A DNA stretch of 64,000 nucleotides, taken from contig NZ_CAJGYT010000001.1 of NCBI RefSeq assembly GCF_904846035.1, forward strand, positions 1,550,001-1,614,000. The letters run 5' to 3'. Positions 8,405 through 17,610 of the stretch are shown piece after piece; position 1 is the stretch's first letter, and every line of letters begins with the position of its first letter. The notes beneath the pieces were generated by a model. That model saw only the letters and a list, made by a program, of their open reading frames with translations. It was not told where the DNA came from and made no database searches. This DNA is from Psychrobacter aestuarii. Lineage in GTDB: Bacteria; Pseudomonadota; Gammaproteobacteria; Pseudomonadales; Moraxellaceae. A program made the translations under genes and the position numbers.

Positions 8405-10024
8405 TTAGACCGATTCAGCATGGTTTTTTAGATACTGCATAAATAGCGGTACAGGGCGACCTGTCGCTGCTTTTTGTGCGCCTGAGTTCCATGCCGTGCC
8501 TGCGATGTCTAGGTGTGCCCATGGCTGACCGTCTTCGACAAAGCGTGATAAGAAGCACGCGGCAGTGACCGAGCCTGCGGCGCGACCACCGATGTTTTGC
8601 ATGTCTGCGATGGGCGAATCGAGCTGCGTTTGGTACGCGTCATCCATCGGCATGTGCCACACCAAGTCGCCCGATTGCTCACTGGCGTTTTCTAGCGCAA
8701 ACAGCACGTCTTCGTCATTGCTGTAAACGGCCGAACGGTGATGACCAAGCGCGATGATACATGCGCCTGTTAGCGTCGCCACATCGATGATGGCGGCAGG
8801 CTTGTAGCGCTGTACGTAGCATAGGGTGTCGGCGAGTACCAAGCGCCCTTCGGCATCGGTGTTTAGGATTTCGACCGATTTGCCATTCATGGCGGTGACG
8901 ATATCACCTGGACGGGTGGCATCGCCTGAGGGCATGTTCTCTGCACATGCCAGTGCGCCAACAACGTTAATTGGCAGACGCGCTTCGCATAAGGCTTTGA
9001 TGGTACCGATAACGGCCGCTGAGCCGCCCATGTCAAACTTCATCTCATCCATCGCTGCGCCTGGCTTGATAGAGATACCACCTGAGTCAAAGGTCACGCC
9101 TTTACCAACCAAGACGATGGGCGCATCGGTATCATAAGTGTCGGTTTCGCTCTCGCCAGTACCCTTGGCTTTTTTGCTCGGCAATTTGCCTGCCAAGGTT
9201 TTTAGCGCGCCTGTTTTATCTGCGGCGGTAGGGGTGGTTTGGATGCTTGATTTGCCGCGATATTCTAAAATAACCAGCTTGCCTTCTTTACTTGAGCCTT
9301 GTGCCACTGCCAAAAAGCAGTTCATGCCAAGCTCATCCATGTCATGCTCATCCAGCACGCTCACGGTCAACAAATCAGGATAGGCGTCTGCAAGATCGAG
9401 TGCTTGCTCTGCCATATAGGCAGGAAAACAGATGTTACCTGGCTCATTGGCAACGTCGCGGGTCAGGCTTTGACCAGCAAAGACCGCTTTGGCAAAATCG
9501 ATGGCTGGCGCATAACGCTCATCAGCGAGCAGATAGATGGCAGTGAGGCGTGGGGTCGCTTGCTCAGATTTGTATTTGTCAAAACGGTAGCTAGCGGCCA
9601 ACAGCTCTAGCGCAAACTGTTGCATACGGTTGCTATCAAGCGCGTCATCGAGCGCGATGGTCAGTGCCTCAACGCGTTTTTGCGTGTTTTCATAAATGGT
9701 GCGTGCGATTTTTTGCAAGCTGGCTTGGTTTAACTTGTCGGCATTACCCACGCCCACGAGCAACAACTGAATGGGGTTTTGCTTGGTGGTTTTTTTGTCG
9801 CCTGCTAAGGCATAATCGACCACGGTTTCGCCCGCTTTGCCTTTAAAGTGGGAGACCTCAATCAGCTGCTCAATACGCGTTTGATAGTCGCCAAGTGAGC
9901 CGCCCAAGATGTTTTGTTCGTCATCGACCAGTACCACAAGGCATGAGGCGTCTTTTGGTGTGGGTTTTTTCAGTATTTTTTTGGTGTGCGTCAGCGGCAA
10001 TTGGTTGGTTAGGCTGATATGCAT
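8405..10024 (-). CDS. pepA: Leucyl (cytosol) aminopeptidase PepA
   Basis: Hexameric M17 metallo-aminopeptidase of 539 residues that removes N-terminal residues from peptides; in E. coli PepA also binds DNA at Xer sites and carAB. The catalytic C-terminal domain has the metal-binding VGKGVTFDSGG, KFDMGGSAAV and the family signature NTDAEGRLVLADTL. The start is supported by AAGGATAACAATATATG. The protein is longer than the usual 500 or so because of a Lys/Thr/Glu-rich insert (codons about 9122-9252) between the N-terminal domain and the VLVGKG strand. It forms an operon with holC and is divergent from lptFG. Confidence 0.95.
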   Translation of the reverse strand: MHISLTNQLPLTHTKKILKKPTPKDASCLVVLVDDEQNILGGSLGDYQTRIEQLIEVSHFKGKAGETVVDYALAGDKKTTKQNPIQLLLVGVGNADKLNQASLQKIARTIYENTQKRVEALTIALDDALDSNRMQQFALELLAASYRFDKYKSEQATPRLTAIYLLADERYAPAIDFAKAVFAGQSLTRDVANEPGNICFPAYMAEQALDLADAYPDLLTVSVLDEHDMDELGMNCFLAVAQGSSKEGKLVILEYRGKSSIQTTPTAADKTGALKTLAGKLPSKKAKGTGESETDTYDTDAPIVLVGKGVTFDSGGISIKPGAAMDEMKFDMGGSAAVIGTIKALCEARLPINVVGALACAENMPSGDATRPGDIVTAMNGKSVEILNTDAEGRLVLADTLCYVQRYKPAAIIDVATLTGACIIALGHHRSAVYSNDEDVLFALENASEQSGDLVWHMPMDDAYQTQLDSPIADMQNIGGRAAGSVTAACFLSRFVEDGQPWAHLDIAGTAWNSGAQKAATGRPVPLFMQYLKNHAESV

Positions 10025-10290
10025 ATATTGTTATCCTTATTTAATGTATAGCGCTTATAAAAATGGGGTCATACAGGGGCGGCGTGTTTTTGCGTGCCGA
10101 TAACTTGGCATGGTCAGCAAATGCCGCACCTAGGTGACGGACAGTGTAGCATATCAAATGCCAAAGACGCTGTCTGCAAGGCTTGGGTAATGTTTGCAAA
10201 CACTTTCGCCCGCCATCATTTACAAAAACGTGCTAGCATTAGCGCCTATTTTAAGGGCTTTCTCCTTGGTTTGAATTGGGCTGTTATTTG

Positions 10291-11556
10291 ATGATATTGC
10301 GCCGTTATATGACCCGTCAGGTTGCCTCGACCACCGCTTTAGTGCTGGGTTTTTTGGTCGTGTTGATGTTGGGCGGGCGTTTGATACGTTACTTTGGTAT
10401 TGCGGCCGAAGGTGGGCTGGACATCAGTCTGCTGTTTGTCATCATCGGCTATAACTTGCCGTATTTTTTGGAGCTGATTTTACCGCTGTCATTCTTTATT
10501 GGCTTGATGCTGGTGTTTGGGCGACTGTACGTTGACCAAGAGATGGCGGTGATTAATGGCAGCGGTCTGTCGCGTGGGCGTTTGGCGCGTTTGATGACGC
10601 CATTGATTTTGGTCTTGTTTGTGTTTGAGGCAGGACTGTCTGTGGTGGCTAAGCCGTGGGGTGTGGGCGCATCGGAGGCGGTGTGGCAGCGTCAAGCACT
10701 GAGCAGTGCCTTTGACCTTATCCGTCCGCGCGAGTTTATCAGCAGTGGCAATTATCACCTGTACGTCGGCAGCTTAAGCGATGATCGAAAGCAGCTGCAA
10801 GATGTGGTATTGATTCAAAACAAAGGCGATGACAGTGAAGCGGCGCGTGCCGATGCGGCAGGCGGCGATACTGAGGCGGTATCGGCGGCGGCAATGGACG
10901 ACAATTTGCCACGCGCTTTGACCACCGCCATTGATGACGCGCCCTCGATTCGTAAAGACATCATCACCCTTGCCAAGCGTGCCGAGCAGGTCGAGGGCAG
11001 CGAGACGGGACAGGCGCAGCTTGATTTGTTTCAAGGTCGCCGTTATGAGGTCGCCGCCAATAGCCTAAAGTACAATCAAGTGAGCTTTGACCGCTATCGC
11101 ATCACCTTAAATGAAGCGCCCAAAGAAGTGGTGACCGAGGACAATATCGAAACCCAAACCATCGGTCCACTGTGGCGCGCCGCCAGCCGCGGCGAGTCGG
11201 CACGTGATGATACGGCGGTGACGGCTGCACAGGCGGAGCTGGGTTACCGTTTGGCATTGCCATGGCTGATGATTATTGCGCCAATGCTGGCTGTGCCACT
11301 GGCGCAAGTGCGTCCACGTCAAGGGCGCTGGTTGCGTCTGTTTCCCTCGATTTTATTGTTCGTCAGCTGCGCGCTTGGCATTATTTCCCTCAAAAACGCC
11401 GTTGCCAAAGGCAGTGTCAGCTTCTGGGCGTATGCGTGGTTGGTGCTTGGCTTTATGCTGCTCGCGCTGTATCTGAACTGGGGCAGCCGTATCCAGCATC
11501 GCGTACGCTTTCGCGGCGCTAAAGGGCAAACCAAGCAGGTGGGAGGAACGCTATAA
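10291..11556 (+). CDS. lptF: LPS export permease LptF
   Basis: Inner-membrane component of the LptB2FG complex that extracts lipopolysaccharide and hands it to the LptC-LptA bridge. The 421 residues begin MILRRYMTRQ, the usual LptF start, and contain three N-terminal transmembrane helices (about residues 12-120), a large periplasmic beta-jellyroll region and three C-terminal helices. The periplasmic part has an acidic, Ala-rich insertion (about residues 180-215). I chose the ATG at 10291 over an in-frame TTG at 10276. It overlaps lptG by one base (TAATG), which implies coupled translation. Confidence 0.92.
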   Translation: MILRRYMTRQVASTTALVLGFLVVLMLGGRLIRYFGIAAEGGLDISLLFVIIGYNLPYFLELILPLSFFIGLMLVFGRLYVDQEMAVINGSGLSRGRLARLMTPLILVLFVFEAGLSVVAKPWGVGASEAVWQRQALSSAFDLIRPREFISSGNYHLYVGSLSDDRKQLQDVVLIQNKGDDSEAARADAAGGDTEAVSAAAMDDNLPRALTTAIDDAPSIRKDIITLAKRAEQVEGSETGQAQLDLFQGRRYEVAANSLKYNQVSFDRYRITLNEAPKEVVTEDNIETQTIGPLWRAASRGESARDDTAVTAAQAELGYRLALPWLMIIAPMLAVPLAQVRPRQGRWLRLFPSILLFVSCALGIISLKNAVAKGSVSFWAYAWLVLGFMLLALYLNWGSRIQHRVRFRGAKGQTKQVGGTL

Positions 11557-12737
11557 TGTGGTCATTACCCGACATGCCTGCGCTGCGCGTCCTATCGCGC
11601 TATGTCAAATACAATGCTTTGGTCGCTATTTTGGCGGCGGTGGCGGGTCTGTGGGCACTGCAGATTGTCTTTGCCTACTTATCCGAGCTGGAATCGCTCA
11701 GCGACACCTATACCATGAGCGATGCCATCCGCTTTATTCTATACCGCTCGCCGTATTTTTTAGAGCAGTTTATGCCGACAGGGGCGCTACTCGGTGCGGT
11801 GGTGGGTTTGGGGCTGCTTGCCAATAAAAGCGAGCTGGTGGTCATGCGCGCTGCTGGCGTCAGTATTTATCGCATCGTCGGCTGGGTGCTACAGCCTGCG
11901 CTGGTGTTTGTGGTGCTTGCCTTAGCACTCAATCAGTTTGTTTTGCCGCACAGCAACCAGTTGGCAAGCGACATCAATAATGAAGACAACAACAGCATCA
12001 CCTCGGTGCGTGGCTACTGGACGGTACAGCCGCGTATGAGCGAGACGGATGCAGATAACAATCAAGCGGCGAGTAGCGAGCGCGGTGGCAGCGATATTTT
12101 GTACATTGATTATGCCGATGTGAATGGCAATATGGGCACGATTAAGCGTTGGCATTTGGATGACAATGGCAATCTGGTGACCGCCATTCGTGCTACCGAA
12201 GGGCGCTATGAAGGCGAGGTCCAAGCGCCTGATGCCAATGGCGAGACCCAAAGCCGCTACATCTGGCGCTTGAACAACATGACCGAGCTGAGCATCGCTC
12301 AAGGCTTTGACAGCAAACAAGTACAAAGCGCAAGCAATACGCTGGTGCTGCCCTTTGCGCCAAAGTCGGTATCGCTGCTGACCCGCGACGCTGACAATCT
12401 GTCGCTCACTGAGCTGTACGCGCACCGTCAGCTGATGAAAGAGCAGGACAAGCGCTCACTGTCGCATGAGCTGGCCTTTTGGCAAAAGCTCTTATCACCA
12501 TTATCTATTTTGTCTTTAGTCGTGGTCGCCTGTTCTTTCGTATTCGGCTCGCTGCGCAGTCACAGCTTAGGCTTGCGTATTGTTGTGGCGCTGCTGTTCG
12601 GCTTGCTGTTCAGCTACATTCAGGATTTGGTGGGCTTTATCTCTTTGGCGACAGGCTGGTCACCTGTGCTGATGGTGCTGCTGCCGATTCTTGCCAGCGC
12701 GGGGTTGGGTATTTACTTTATCAAGCGGCAGATGTAA
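11556..12737 (+). CDS. lptG: LPS export permease LptG
   Basis: Second permease subunit of the LptB2FG lipopolysaccharide transporter, 393 residues. It has N-terminal helices (LAAVAGLWALQIVFAYLSEL), the PYFLEQFMPTGALLGAVVGLGLLA segment typical of YjgP/YjgQ proteins, a central periplasmic domain and C-terminal helices. Its ATG overlaps the lptF stop by one base. A terminator follows immediately at 12769. The lptA, lptB and lptC genes are not in the window. Confidence 0.92.
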   Translation: MWSLPDMPALRVLSRYVKYNALVAILAAVAGLWALQIVFAYLSELESLSDTYTMSDAIRFILYRSPYFLEQFMPTGALLGAVVGLGLLANKSELVVMRAAGVSIYRIVGWVLQPALVFVVLALALNQFVLPHSNQLASDINNEDNNSITSVRGYWTVQPRMSETDADNNQAASSERGGSDILYIDYADVNGNMGTIKRWHLDDNGNLVTAIRATEGRYEGEVQAPDANGETQSRYIWRLNNMTELSIAQGFDSKQVQSASNTLVLPFAPKSVSLLTRDADNLSLTELYAHRQLMKEQDKRSLSHELAFWQKLLSPLSILSLVVVACSFVFGSLRSHSLGLRIVVALLFGLLFSYIQDLVGFISLATGWSPVLMVLLPILASAGLGIYFIKRQM

Positions 12738-12768
12738 ACGCGGCTCGTACCCAGTGCCATTAGGCATC

Positions 12769-12798
12769 AAAAAAGCACCTGTATACAGGTGCTTTTTT
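12769..12798. terminator. Bidirectional terminator after lptG
   Basis: AAAAAAGCACCTGTA followed at once by TACAGGTGCTTTTTT: a perfect 30-base palindrome with A and T runs at its ends, between convergent genes. Confidence 0.92.
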
Positions 12799-12810
12799 GT
12801 GTCTATACGC

Positions 12811-13419
12811 TTAGTCTTTGGTCGCCATGGTGATGGTGTAGGTCTTGCCTTGCTTCACTTTTGAGGCATGCCCAAACACTTCGGTAAAGGCGCGGCGCAT
12901 AAACTGACGCAAGCCATTGATGGTCACCACATAAAAGCGTCCGCCGCTACGCATGCGTGCATGTGCGTCGAGCAGATACAGATAGTGCTGCTCTTTACCC
13001 ACTTTCGCGGGCAGGTTCGACATCACAAGGCTAAAGTCTTTGTTTGGGTCAACGTGGTTAAAGCCGTTTGACAGATGCACGTCAACATTATGCAGACCAT
13101 TTTTCTCGCAGTTTTGACGGGCATATTCCACCGCCATAAAATCCTTGTCCACCAAGGTATGCTGCCCGTTTGGACATTCGCGCGCCGCCGTCATGCCGAG
13201 CACGCCGTAGCCACAGCCCAAATCAATCGAATCATCATCAGGCAAAAAGTCTACATAATCGAGCAGCATCAGGCTGCCATCATCGAGCTTTTGCGGAGAA
13301 AAAATGCCCCATGTGGTGGTAAAGTCAAAAGGCTTGCCGAGCACGTCTTGGCGAAAGGCAATGTCCTCACGCCAGTGCTGGGCGTTTCTTAACAAGTCGG
13401 CAGGCGGTCGATGGCTCAT
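12811..13419 (-). CDS. Small class I SAM-dependent methyltransferase (RsmC/YbxB-like)
   Basis: Methyltransferase of 202 residues of the MTS family (single RsmC catalytic domain). Motif I is IDLGCGYGVLGM, and the substrate-motif region is SNLPAKVGKE, where RsmC-type enzymes have NPP[FYI]; the second residue is Leu instead of Pro. The C-terminal SGGRFYVVTINGLRQFMRR strand-helix pair and the closing GKTYTITMA also fit. RsmC modifies G1207 of 16S rRNA; whether this single-domain form does so is an inference. I chose the ATG at 13419; the longer frame to 13551 would add an unrelated hydrophobic stretch. Confidence 0.75.
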   Translation of the reverse strand: MSHRPPADLLRNAQHWREDIAFRQDVLGKPFDFTTTWGIFSPQKLDDGSLMLLDYVDFLPDDDSIDLGCGYGVLGMTAARECPNGQHTLVDKDFMAVEYARQNCEKNGLHNVDVHLSNGFNHVDPNKDFSLVMSNLPAKVGKEQHYLYLLDAHARMRSGGRFYVVTINGLRQFMRRAFTEVFGHASKVKQGKTYTITMATKD

Positions 13420-13621
13420 GAGATTCCCAAACTGGTGATATATAAAAAGGTGCAAGACAAGGGCGCACGCGGAGGTAGCCGCTATTGTAGCGGCAAATGC
13501 GGGATTTTGCAGCATCCGATTTATAGAATTGTATGACGGTGGTGACCACAAAGGCGCGACACGGATACAGACGCCTTGTCAGCGGTTGCAGCAAACGGTC
13601 AGCCTTGCCTTAACAGACGGT

Positions 13622-13960
13622 TTATTCAACGATTTTGATGCTACGCGGACTGGGCACAATCATATAGACTTTTGGTGTTTGAATCACTTCGAGCGCCGTC
13701 AGCGAGATGGTATCGCCCGCCATGCCTTCGAATTTTTCGTCGCGCGAAAATTCCGTTACGGTGCTGTATTCTTGACCGTTGGTATCACGCAAAAATAGGA
13801 TTTGCCCATTTTGTGTACTTTTTACTTGCACGACTTGGAGCTGCATTTGCTGCGCGCTCGGCGTAGTGGTGCTGTCACTCGCCATCATCGGCGCAGTCGT
13901 GCTACACGCCGTTAAAGCAAGCGCGCCAGAGAGTAAAAATGGACTTAAAAATGTTTTCAT
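13622..13960 (-). CDS. Small lipoprotein of unknown function
   Basis: Predicted outer-membrane or periplasmic lipoprotein of 112 residues. The signal sequence KTFLSPFLLSGALALTAC ends in a good lipobox (LTAC), lipidated Cys at residue 18, followed by a Ser/Thr-rich linker and a small beta-rich domain (QLQVVQVKSTQNGQILFLRD ... GDTISLTALEVIQ) that resembles an OB-like barrel. The start is fixed by a textbook ribosome site (AGGAGGCTCAATG). I do not recognise a named family. Confidence 0.7.
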   Translation of the reverse strand: MKTFLSPFLLSGALALTACSTTAPMMASDSTTTPSAQQMQLQVVQVKSTQNGQILFLRDTNGQEYSTVTEFSRDEKFEGMAGDTISLTALEVIQTPKVYMIVPSPRSIKIVE

Positions 13961-14104
13961 TGAGCCTCCTTGTATGGCTGTATGATGACCATCATAGCAA
14001 GCATTGATACGATTTGGGACAAAATTTATGAACCACCAGCAAGGATACGGCGCTTCATTTTGTGGCTTAATCAACCATGAACGTCGTATCAAATGCCTTT
14101 ATTG

Positions 14105-14443
14105 TCATTCGCCCAAGCGTTTTTTTAACACATAATCAAACACAAACGGACCAAAAGGCAAAAACGAGCCAATCACGCCAGCGGGTATTGCCCAGAGCGG
14201 CAGTCTGATTTTTGTCGCCGTAAAAAAGAGCACCACAATATAGGCGATAAATAGGACGCCGTGTGCCATGCCGACATAGCGCACCATCTCAGGCATGCCG
14301 AGCATGTATTTGAGCGGCATCGCCACGCATAAGAGCAACAAAAAAGACGTGCCTTCCAAATAGCCCATGAGGGTCAGTTTTTTTAAGGCAAACTGTTGCG
14401 CTTTGCTTAAGGCAGGTGCAGCGGTTGATGACGCGTAAGACAC
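14105..14443 (-). CDS. DUF3817 integral membrane protein
   Basis: Membrane protein of 112 residues with three hydrophobic helices. It shows the DUF3817 pattern: GYLEGTSFLLLL, then VRYVGMAHGVLFIAYIVVL, then FLPFGPFVFDYVLKKR. The start is GTG at 14443, with AAGGATTGTATT before it. Function is unknown. It sits 63 bases downstream of xerD on the same strand, so it may be cotranscribed. Confidence 0.75.
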   Translation of the reverse strand: MSYASSTAAPALSKAQQFALKKLTLMGYLEGTSFLLLLCVAMPLKYMLGMPEMVRYVGMAHGVLFIAYIVVLFFTATKIRLPLWAIPAGVIGSFLPFGPFVFDYVLKKRLGE

Positions 14444-14506
14444 AATACAATCCTTGGATTATCAATGAATGTGGATTATTAATAAATGAGATTTTGCATA
14501 CGTTAT

Positions 14507-15445
14507 TCACCCGCGCGGGTGGTGCTCAGCGTGCAGCTTTTGCAAGCGCGCGGTCGCCACATGGGTATAAATCTGCGTGGTGGACAAGTCGCTGTGCCCG
14601 AGCAGCAGCTGGACGCTGCGCAAGTCCGCGCCATGATTGATGAGATGCGTGGCAAAGGCATGACGCAAAGTGTGCGGGGATAAATCTTTGTCAATCGCGG
14701 CGGTCTTGGCATAGCGCTTAATCAAATACCAAAAGTTTTGCCGCGTCATGTAGCCGCCTTGCGCGGTCAAAAACACTGCTTGGCAGTTGCCCGCCTTAAG
14801 ATGCGCGACCAGCTCACCGCGCCCGTAGGTCAAATAGTCCTCAAGCGCGCCCAGTGCATATTCCCCAAGGGGCACGAGGCGCGTTTTGTTGCCTTTACCT
14901 GTAATCTGTAGCCAGCCTGCGTTTAGGTTAACCTGCTCGATGGTCAAATGTATCAGCTCACTGACGCGCAGTCCGCAGGCATACAGCACCTCAAGCATCG
15001 CCTTGTCGCGCAGTCCGAGCGCTGTGTCCATATCGGGCGCAGCAAGCAAGCGCTCTATGTCTGCTTCGGACAAGTCTTTGGGCAAACTGCGACCGAGCTT
15101 GGGCGTTTTGATGCGCGCGCACGGGTTGTCCTCACGCACATTTTCGCTCACCTGCCAGCCAAAAAACTGGCGCAAGCTTGAGAGCACGCGTGCTTGGGTA
15201 CGGGCGGTTTTGTTGTCGCGCGACAATTGCGCCAAGCAGTGCTGCACATCTTCCGCTTGCCATTCGGGCAGGGGGGTTGCGGTACTTTTGGCGGCATGAT
15301 GCAAATCGCGGATATAGGCATTGCGCGAGCGCGTGGCAAGACCGCGTGCCACAAGCGCTGCGCGAAAGGCACTCAGATACGGTGGCTCATCCTCGATGGA
15401 TAAGGCTTTGGGCTTTCTGGGCTGTAGGGCGCGGTCTCGGCTCAT
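14507..15445 (-). CDS. xerD: Site-specific tyrosine recombinase XerD
   Basis: Chromosome-dimer resolvase subunit acting with XerC at dif under FtsK control. Of 312 residues, about 25-110 are the N-terminal SAM-like core-binding domain. The catalytic domain follows with all active-site positions: Arg in ACGLRVSEL, Lys in GKGNKTR, HTLRHAFATH (H..R), LLGHSDLSTTQIYTH (His and the Tyr nucleophile). The QLLLGHSDLSTTQIYTHV and HHPRG tail match XerD rather than XerC. The N-terminus (about 20 residues) is longer than in E. coli. It is 25 bases after tusA. Confidence 0.93.
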   Translation of the reverse strand: MSRDRALQPRKPKALSIEDEPPYLSAFRAALVARGLATRSRNAYIRDLHHAAKSTATPLPEWQAEDVQHCLAQLSRDNKTARTQARVLSSLRQFFGWQVSENVREDNPCARIKTPKLGRSLPKDLSEADIERLLAAPDMDTALGLRDKAMLEVLYACGLRVSELIHLTIEQVNLNAGWLQITGKGNKTRLVPLGEYALGALEDYLTYGRGELVAHLKAGNCQAVFLTAQGGYMTRQNFWYLIKRYAKTAAIDKDLSPHTLRHAFATHLINHGADLRSVQLLLGHSDLSTTQIYTHVATARLQKLHAEHHPRG

Positions 15446-15470
15446 AACGGCTCACTTGATTCAACGAACA

Positions 15471-15731
15471 CTACAGCGATTTTTTCTTAACCAAATAGCG
15501 ATAGCGGTCGGTATCAACGGTTTCTTGATGCAACAAGGTGTGCCCCAGATGACGACAAAAATTAGGAATGTCGCGCGTGGTGGCGGGGTCGGTTGCCAGT
15601 ATTTCAATCACCTCGCCGCCCTCAGCCTTGCGAATGGCTTTGTGCAGCATCATCACAGGCTCAGGGCAAATCAGCCCTTGGGTGTCAAGATGATGGTCGA
15701 TACTGACGTCGTTAGGTACAGATACAGTCAT
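15471..15731 (-). CDS. tusA: Sulfur carrier protein TusA
   Basis: Sulfurtransferase of 86 residues that relays persulfide sulfur from IscS to the TusBCD/MnmA pathway for tRNA 2-thiouridine and to other acceptors. The signature LDTQGLICPEPVMMLHKAI contains the catalytic Cys in the CPxP motif. The C-terminal RDIPNFCRHLGH segment also fits. The ATG at 15731 is used; an upstream in-frame TTG at 15764 is unlikely. The gene lies in a minus-strand run with xerD; the rest of the Tus relay is not in the window. Confidence 0.9.
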   Translation of the reverse strand: MTVSVPNDVSIDHHLDTQGLICPEPVMMLHKAIRKAEGGEVIEILATDPATTRDIPNFCRHLGHTLLHQETVDTDRYRYLVKKKSL

Positions 15732-15784
15732 AGTCAAAAGGCTTTTGCTCAAAAAAGTAATCAATAAAATAAGAAGCGCGCGGG

Positions 15785-16252
15785 CTATTGTGCTGTGGCG
15801 TCATCATTTGCCACATCATCCGCCGCCAAAAATTTAAAAAAGCGCCGAAAATTCGCCTGAAATAAAAATGCCACCCCAAGCCATGATGCCAGCCCGAGCC
15901 ACGCGGTCGAAGCGAATAGCAAACCGCCAATCAATAAAACCGTGGAGACACCGACACTCAGCGCAATCATCGAGGGTTGGCTTAGGCGGTAGCGGTACAA
16001 GACCAGCGCGTCATACACCGTCAAAGGAATGGTCAGCGCAATCAGCAGATACGGCAAATAATAAAACAGCTGATACAGCACATCACTGCTATGAAAGCTC
16101 TGTAAGCTCGCTATCGTACCGAACACCACAAACGCGGCAATCGCGGCATAAATCAAATAGATGGCGATTTTGTTGGCGCGGCGTGCGCCCTCAATACGGG
16201 CAATGGCTAAGGGTGAAAAACCATGCCGCGGGGCATCATGGGATAAGCTCAT
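15785..16252 (-). CDS. Unknown integral membrane protein
   Basis: Protein of 155 residues with a short basic N-terminus (ARIEGARRANK) and four hydrophobic segments: KIAIYLIYAAIAAFVVF, LFYYLPYLLIALTIPLTVYD, IALSVGVSTVLLIGGLLF and LASWLGVAFLFQ. The C-terminus is acidic. I do not recognise a family. I selected the ATG at 16252 over a GTG at 16264. It lies between ruvX and tusA on the same strand and may be part of that run. Confidence 0.6.
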   Translation of the reverse strand: MSLSHDAPRHGFSPLAIARIEGARRANKIAIYLIYAAIAAFVVFGTIASLQSFHSSDVLYQLFYYLPYLLIALTIPLTVYDALVLYRYRLSQPSMIALSVGVSTVLLIGGLLFASTAWLGLASWLGVAFLFQANFRRFFKFLAADDVANDDATAQ

Positions 16253-16368
16253 AACAAGTCGCACCAGCTGCTAAAAAAAGAGGCATTATATCAACACCAT
16301 AAAAATACAGAACCGTGTCACAGATCAAAAGCCACATGACCTACGCCAATAGGCGCAGATACGGCGCT

Positions 16369-16899
16369 TTAGTCTTTAGACACCGCCGCAATCGCAAGCG
16401 CACTGCTTGGCTCAGAAAAATACGCCGAGAGCAAAATACACGCCGAGATGTCATCAATCGGGTCGTTTGGCTGCTGAATCCAGCCCTCATCCCACGCCAG
16501 CTCACGCGCCGCGATAGAGGTTAGGCGCTCATCGCAGAGTAACACCTCAACCAGCATTCGCTGCTCACTCATGCGGTGCGCCAAGCGGCGGGCAAACTTG
16601 TGCGCGCGCTTTGAGAGCATGGAGCTGCTGCCATCCATATTGAGCGGCAGACCGACGACCACTTGGGTCACGCCCCACGTATCAATGATGCCAAGCAGGT
16701 TGTCCCAGTCTGGCTGACCGTTGTTCATGGCCAGAATATCAAAAGCACGCGCGGTATTGGTGATACTGTTACCGAGCGCCATGCCCATTTTTTTGACCCC
16801 GTAATCGAGTCCCAATATCAGCTGCGGCTTGGTGTGCGTGGCTTTTTCCGCTGTAGGGGTGTCGCTCATCGCTTCATACTGACTCATTGTAGCAACCAT
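16369..16899 (-). CDS. ruvX: RuvX/YqgF, RNase H-fold nuclease for pre-16S rRNA
   Basis: YqgF-family RNase H-like enzyme of 176 residues, historically called a putative Holliday junction resolvase and implicated in 16S rRNA 5'-end maturation. It has the N-terminal catalytic Asp in LILGLDYGVKKMGMA, the VVVGLPLNMDGS motif and the CDERLTSIAA motif. The last 25 residues (SEPSSALAIAAVSKD) are a family-variable tail. GAGAG before the ATG at 16899 supports the start. It follows algH/yqgE by 75 bases, a widespread pairing. Confidence 0.9.
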   Translation of the reverse strand: MVATMSQYEAMSDTPTAEKATHTKPQLILGLDYGVKKMGMALGNSITNTARAFDILAMNNGQPDWDNLLGIIDTWGVTQVVVGLPLNMDGSSSMLSKRAHKFARRLAHRMSEQRMLVEVLLCDERLTSIAARELAWDEGWIQQPNDPIDDISACILLSAYFSEPSSALAIAAVSKD

Positions 16900-16974
16900 T
16901 TTCTCTCATCAAAAACCCTCACTATATGGTCTTCGTTTATGCATCGTGCCCATCGCAGCGGACTGCCCCAGCCA

Positions 16975-17538
16975 TCAGGCGTGACCAATGTCACTGCTTA
17001 AGCGCTCAAAATCGACCCCAATCTTATCCGCCGCCACTTGCCAGCGCTCTTCAAAAGGAGTGTCAAACAATAAGGACAAATCGGCAGGACACACCAGCCA
17101 ATCGCCACTTTCAAGCTCTTCTTCTAACTGTTTTTTGCCCCAACTGGCGTGACCCAAGCACAAATGATAATGCCCAACGCCTTGTCCTGCGGCGATGCGC
17201 TTTAAAATATCTTGGCTGGTGGTGATGCACACGTTTTCCGAGATGGCGAACGAGGATGCCCACATCGGCTGCCCTGTATGTAGCACAAAGCCGACCTCAG
17301 GATACAGCGGACCACCTGCCAATGCCAAATCTTCCATTACCTCAGGGGTGGTCACCTCAATGCCCAAATCCTCTAACAGCTTGCCCACGCGCGCCGCGGG
17401 TATCGGACGATTGACCATCAGTCCCAGCGCCCCTTGCTCATCGTGACGACAGATATAAATGAGCGCCTGCGCAAACCGTGGGTCGGGCATTTGGGGCGCT
17501 GCAATTAAGAAGTGATGGGTCAAATTGGTTTTGGACAT
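16975..17538 (-). CDS. YqgE/AlgH family protein
   Basis: Protein of 187 residues of the UPF0301 family. Signatures: [19 protein letters not shown] near the start, then [30 protein letters not shown] and [14 protein letters not shown]. Although called AlgH in Pseudomonas, the biochemical role is unsettled. The start is ATG at 17538, as alignments of the family begin just there; GTG at 17550 is possible. It is cotranscribed with ruvX. Confidence 0.88.
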   Translation of the reverse strand: MSKTNLTHHFLIAAPQMPDPRFAQALIYICRHDEQGALGLMVNRPIPAARVGKLLEDLGIEVTTPEVMEDLALAGGPLYPEVGFVLHTGQPMWASSFAISENVCITTSQDILKRIAAGQGVGHYHLCLGHASWGKKQLEEELESGDWLVCPADLSLLFDTPFEERWQVAADKIGVDFERLSSDIGHA

Positions 17539-17610
17539 AAGAGTAGGCACAACCTATGAATGGAACCTTACTATATGGCGATAGCGGCTAAAAAATCAAC
17601 ACGCGCCAAC

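Noticed and set aside
14507..15445. Integrase of a mobile element
   Set aside because: The tyrosine recombinase matches core XerD and sits among housekeeping genes, with no attachment repeats or tRNA beside it.
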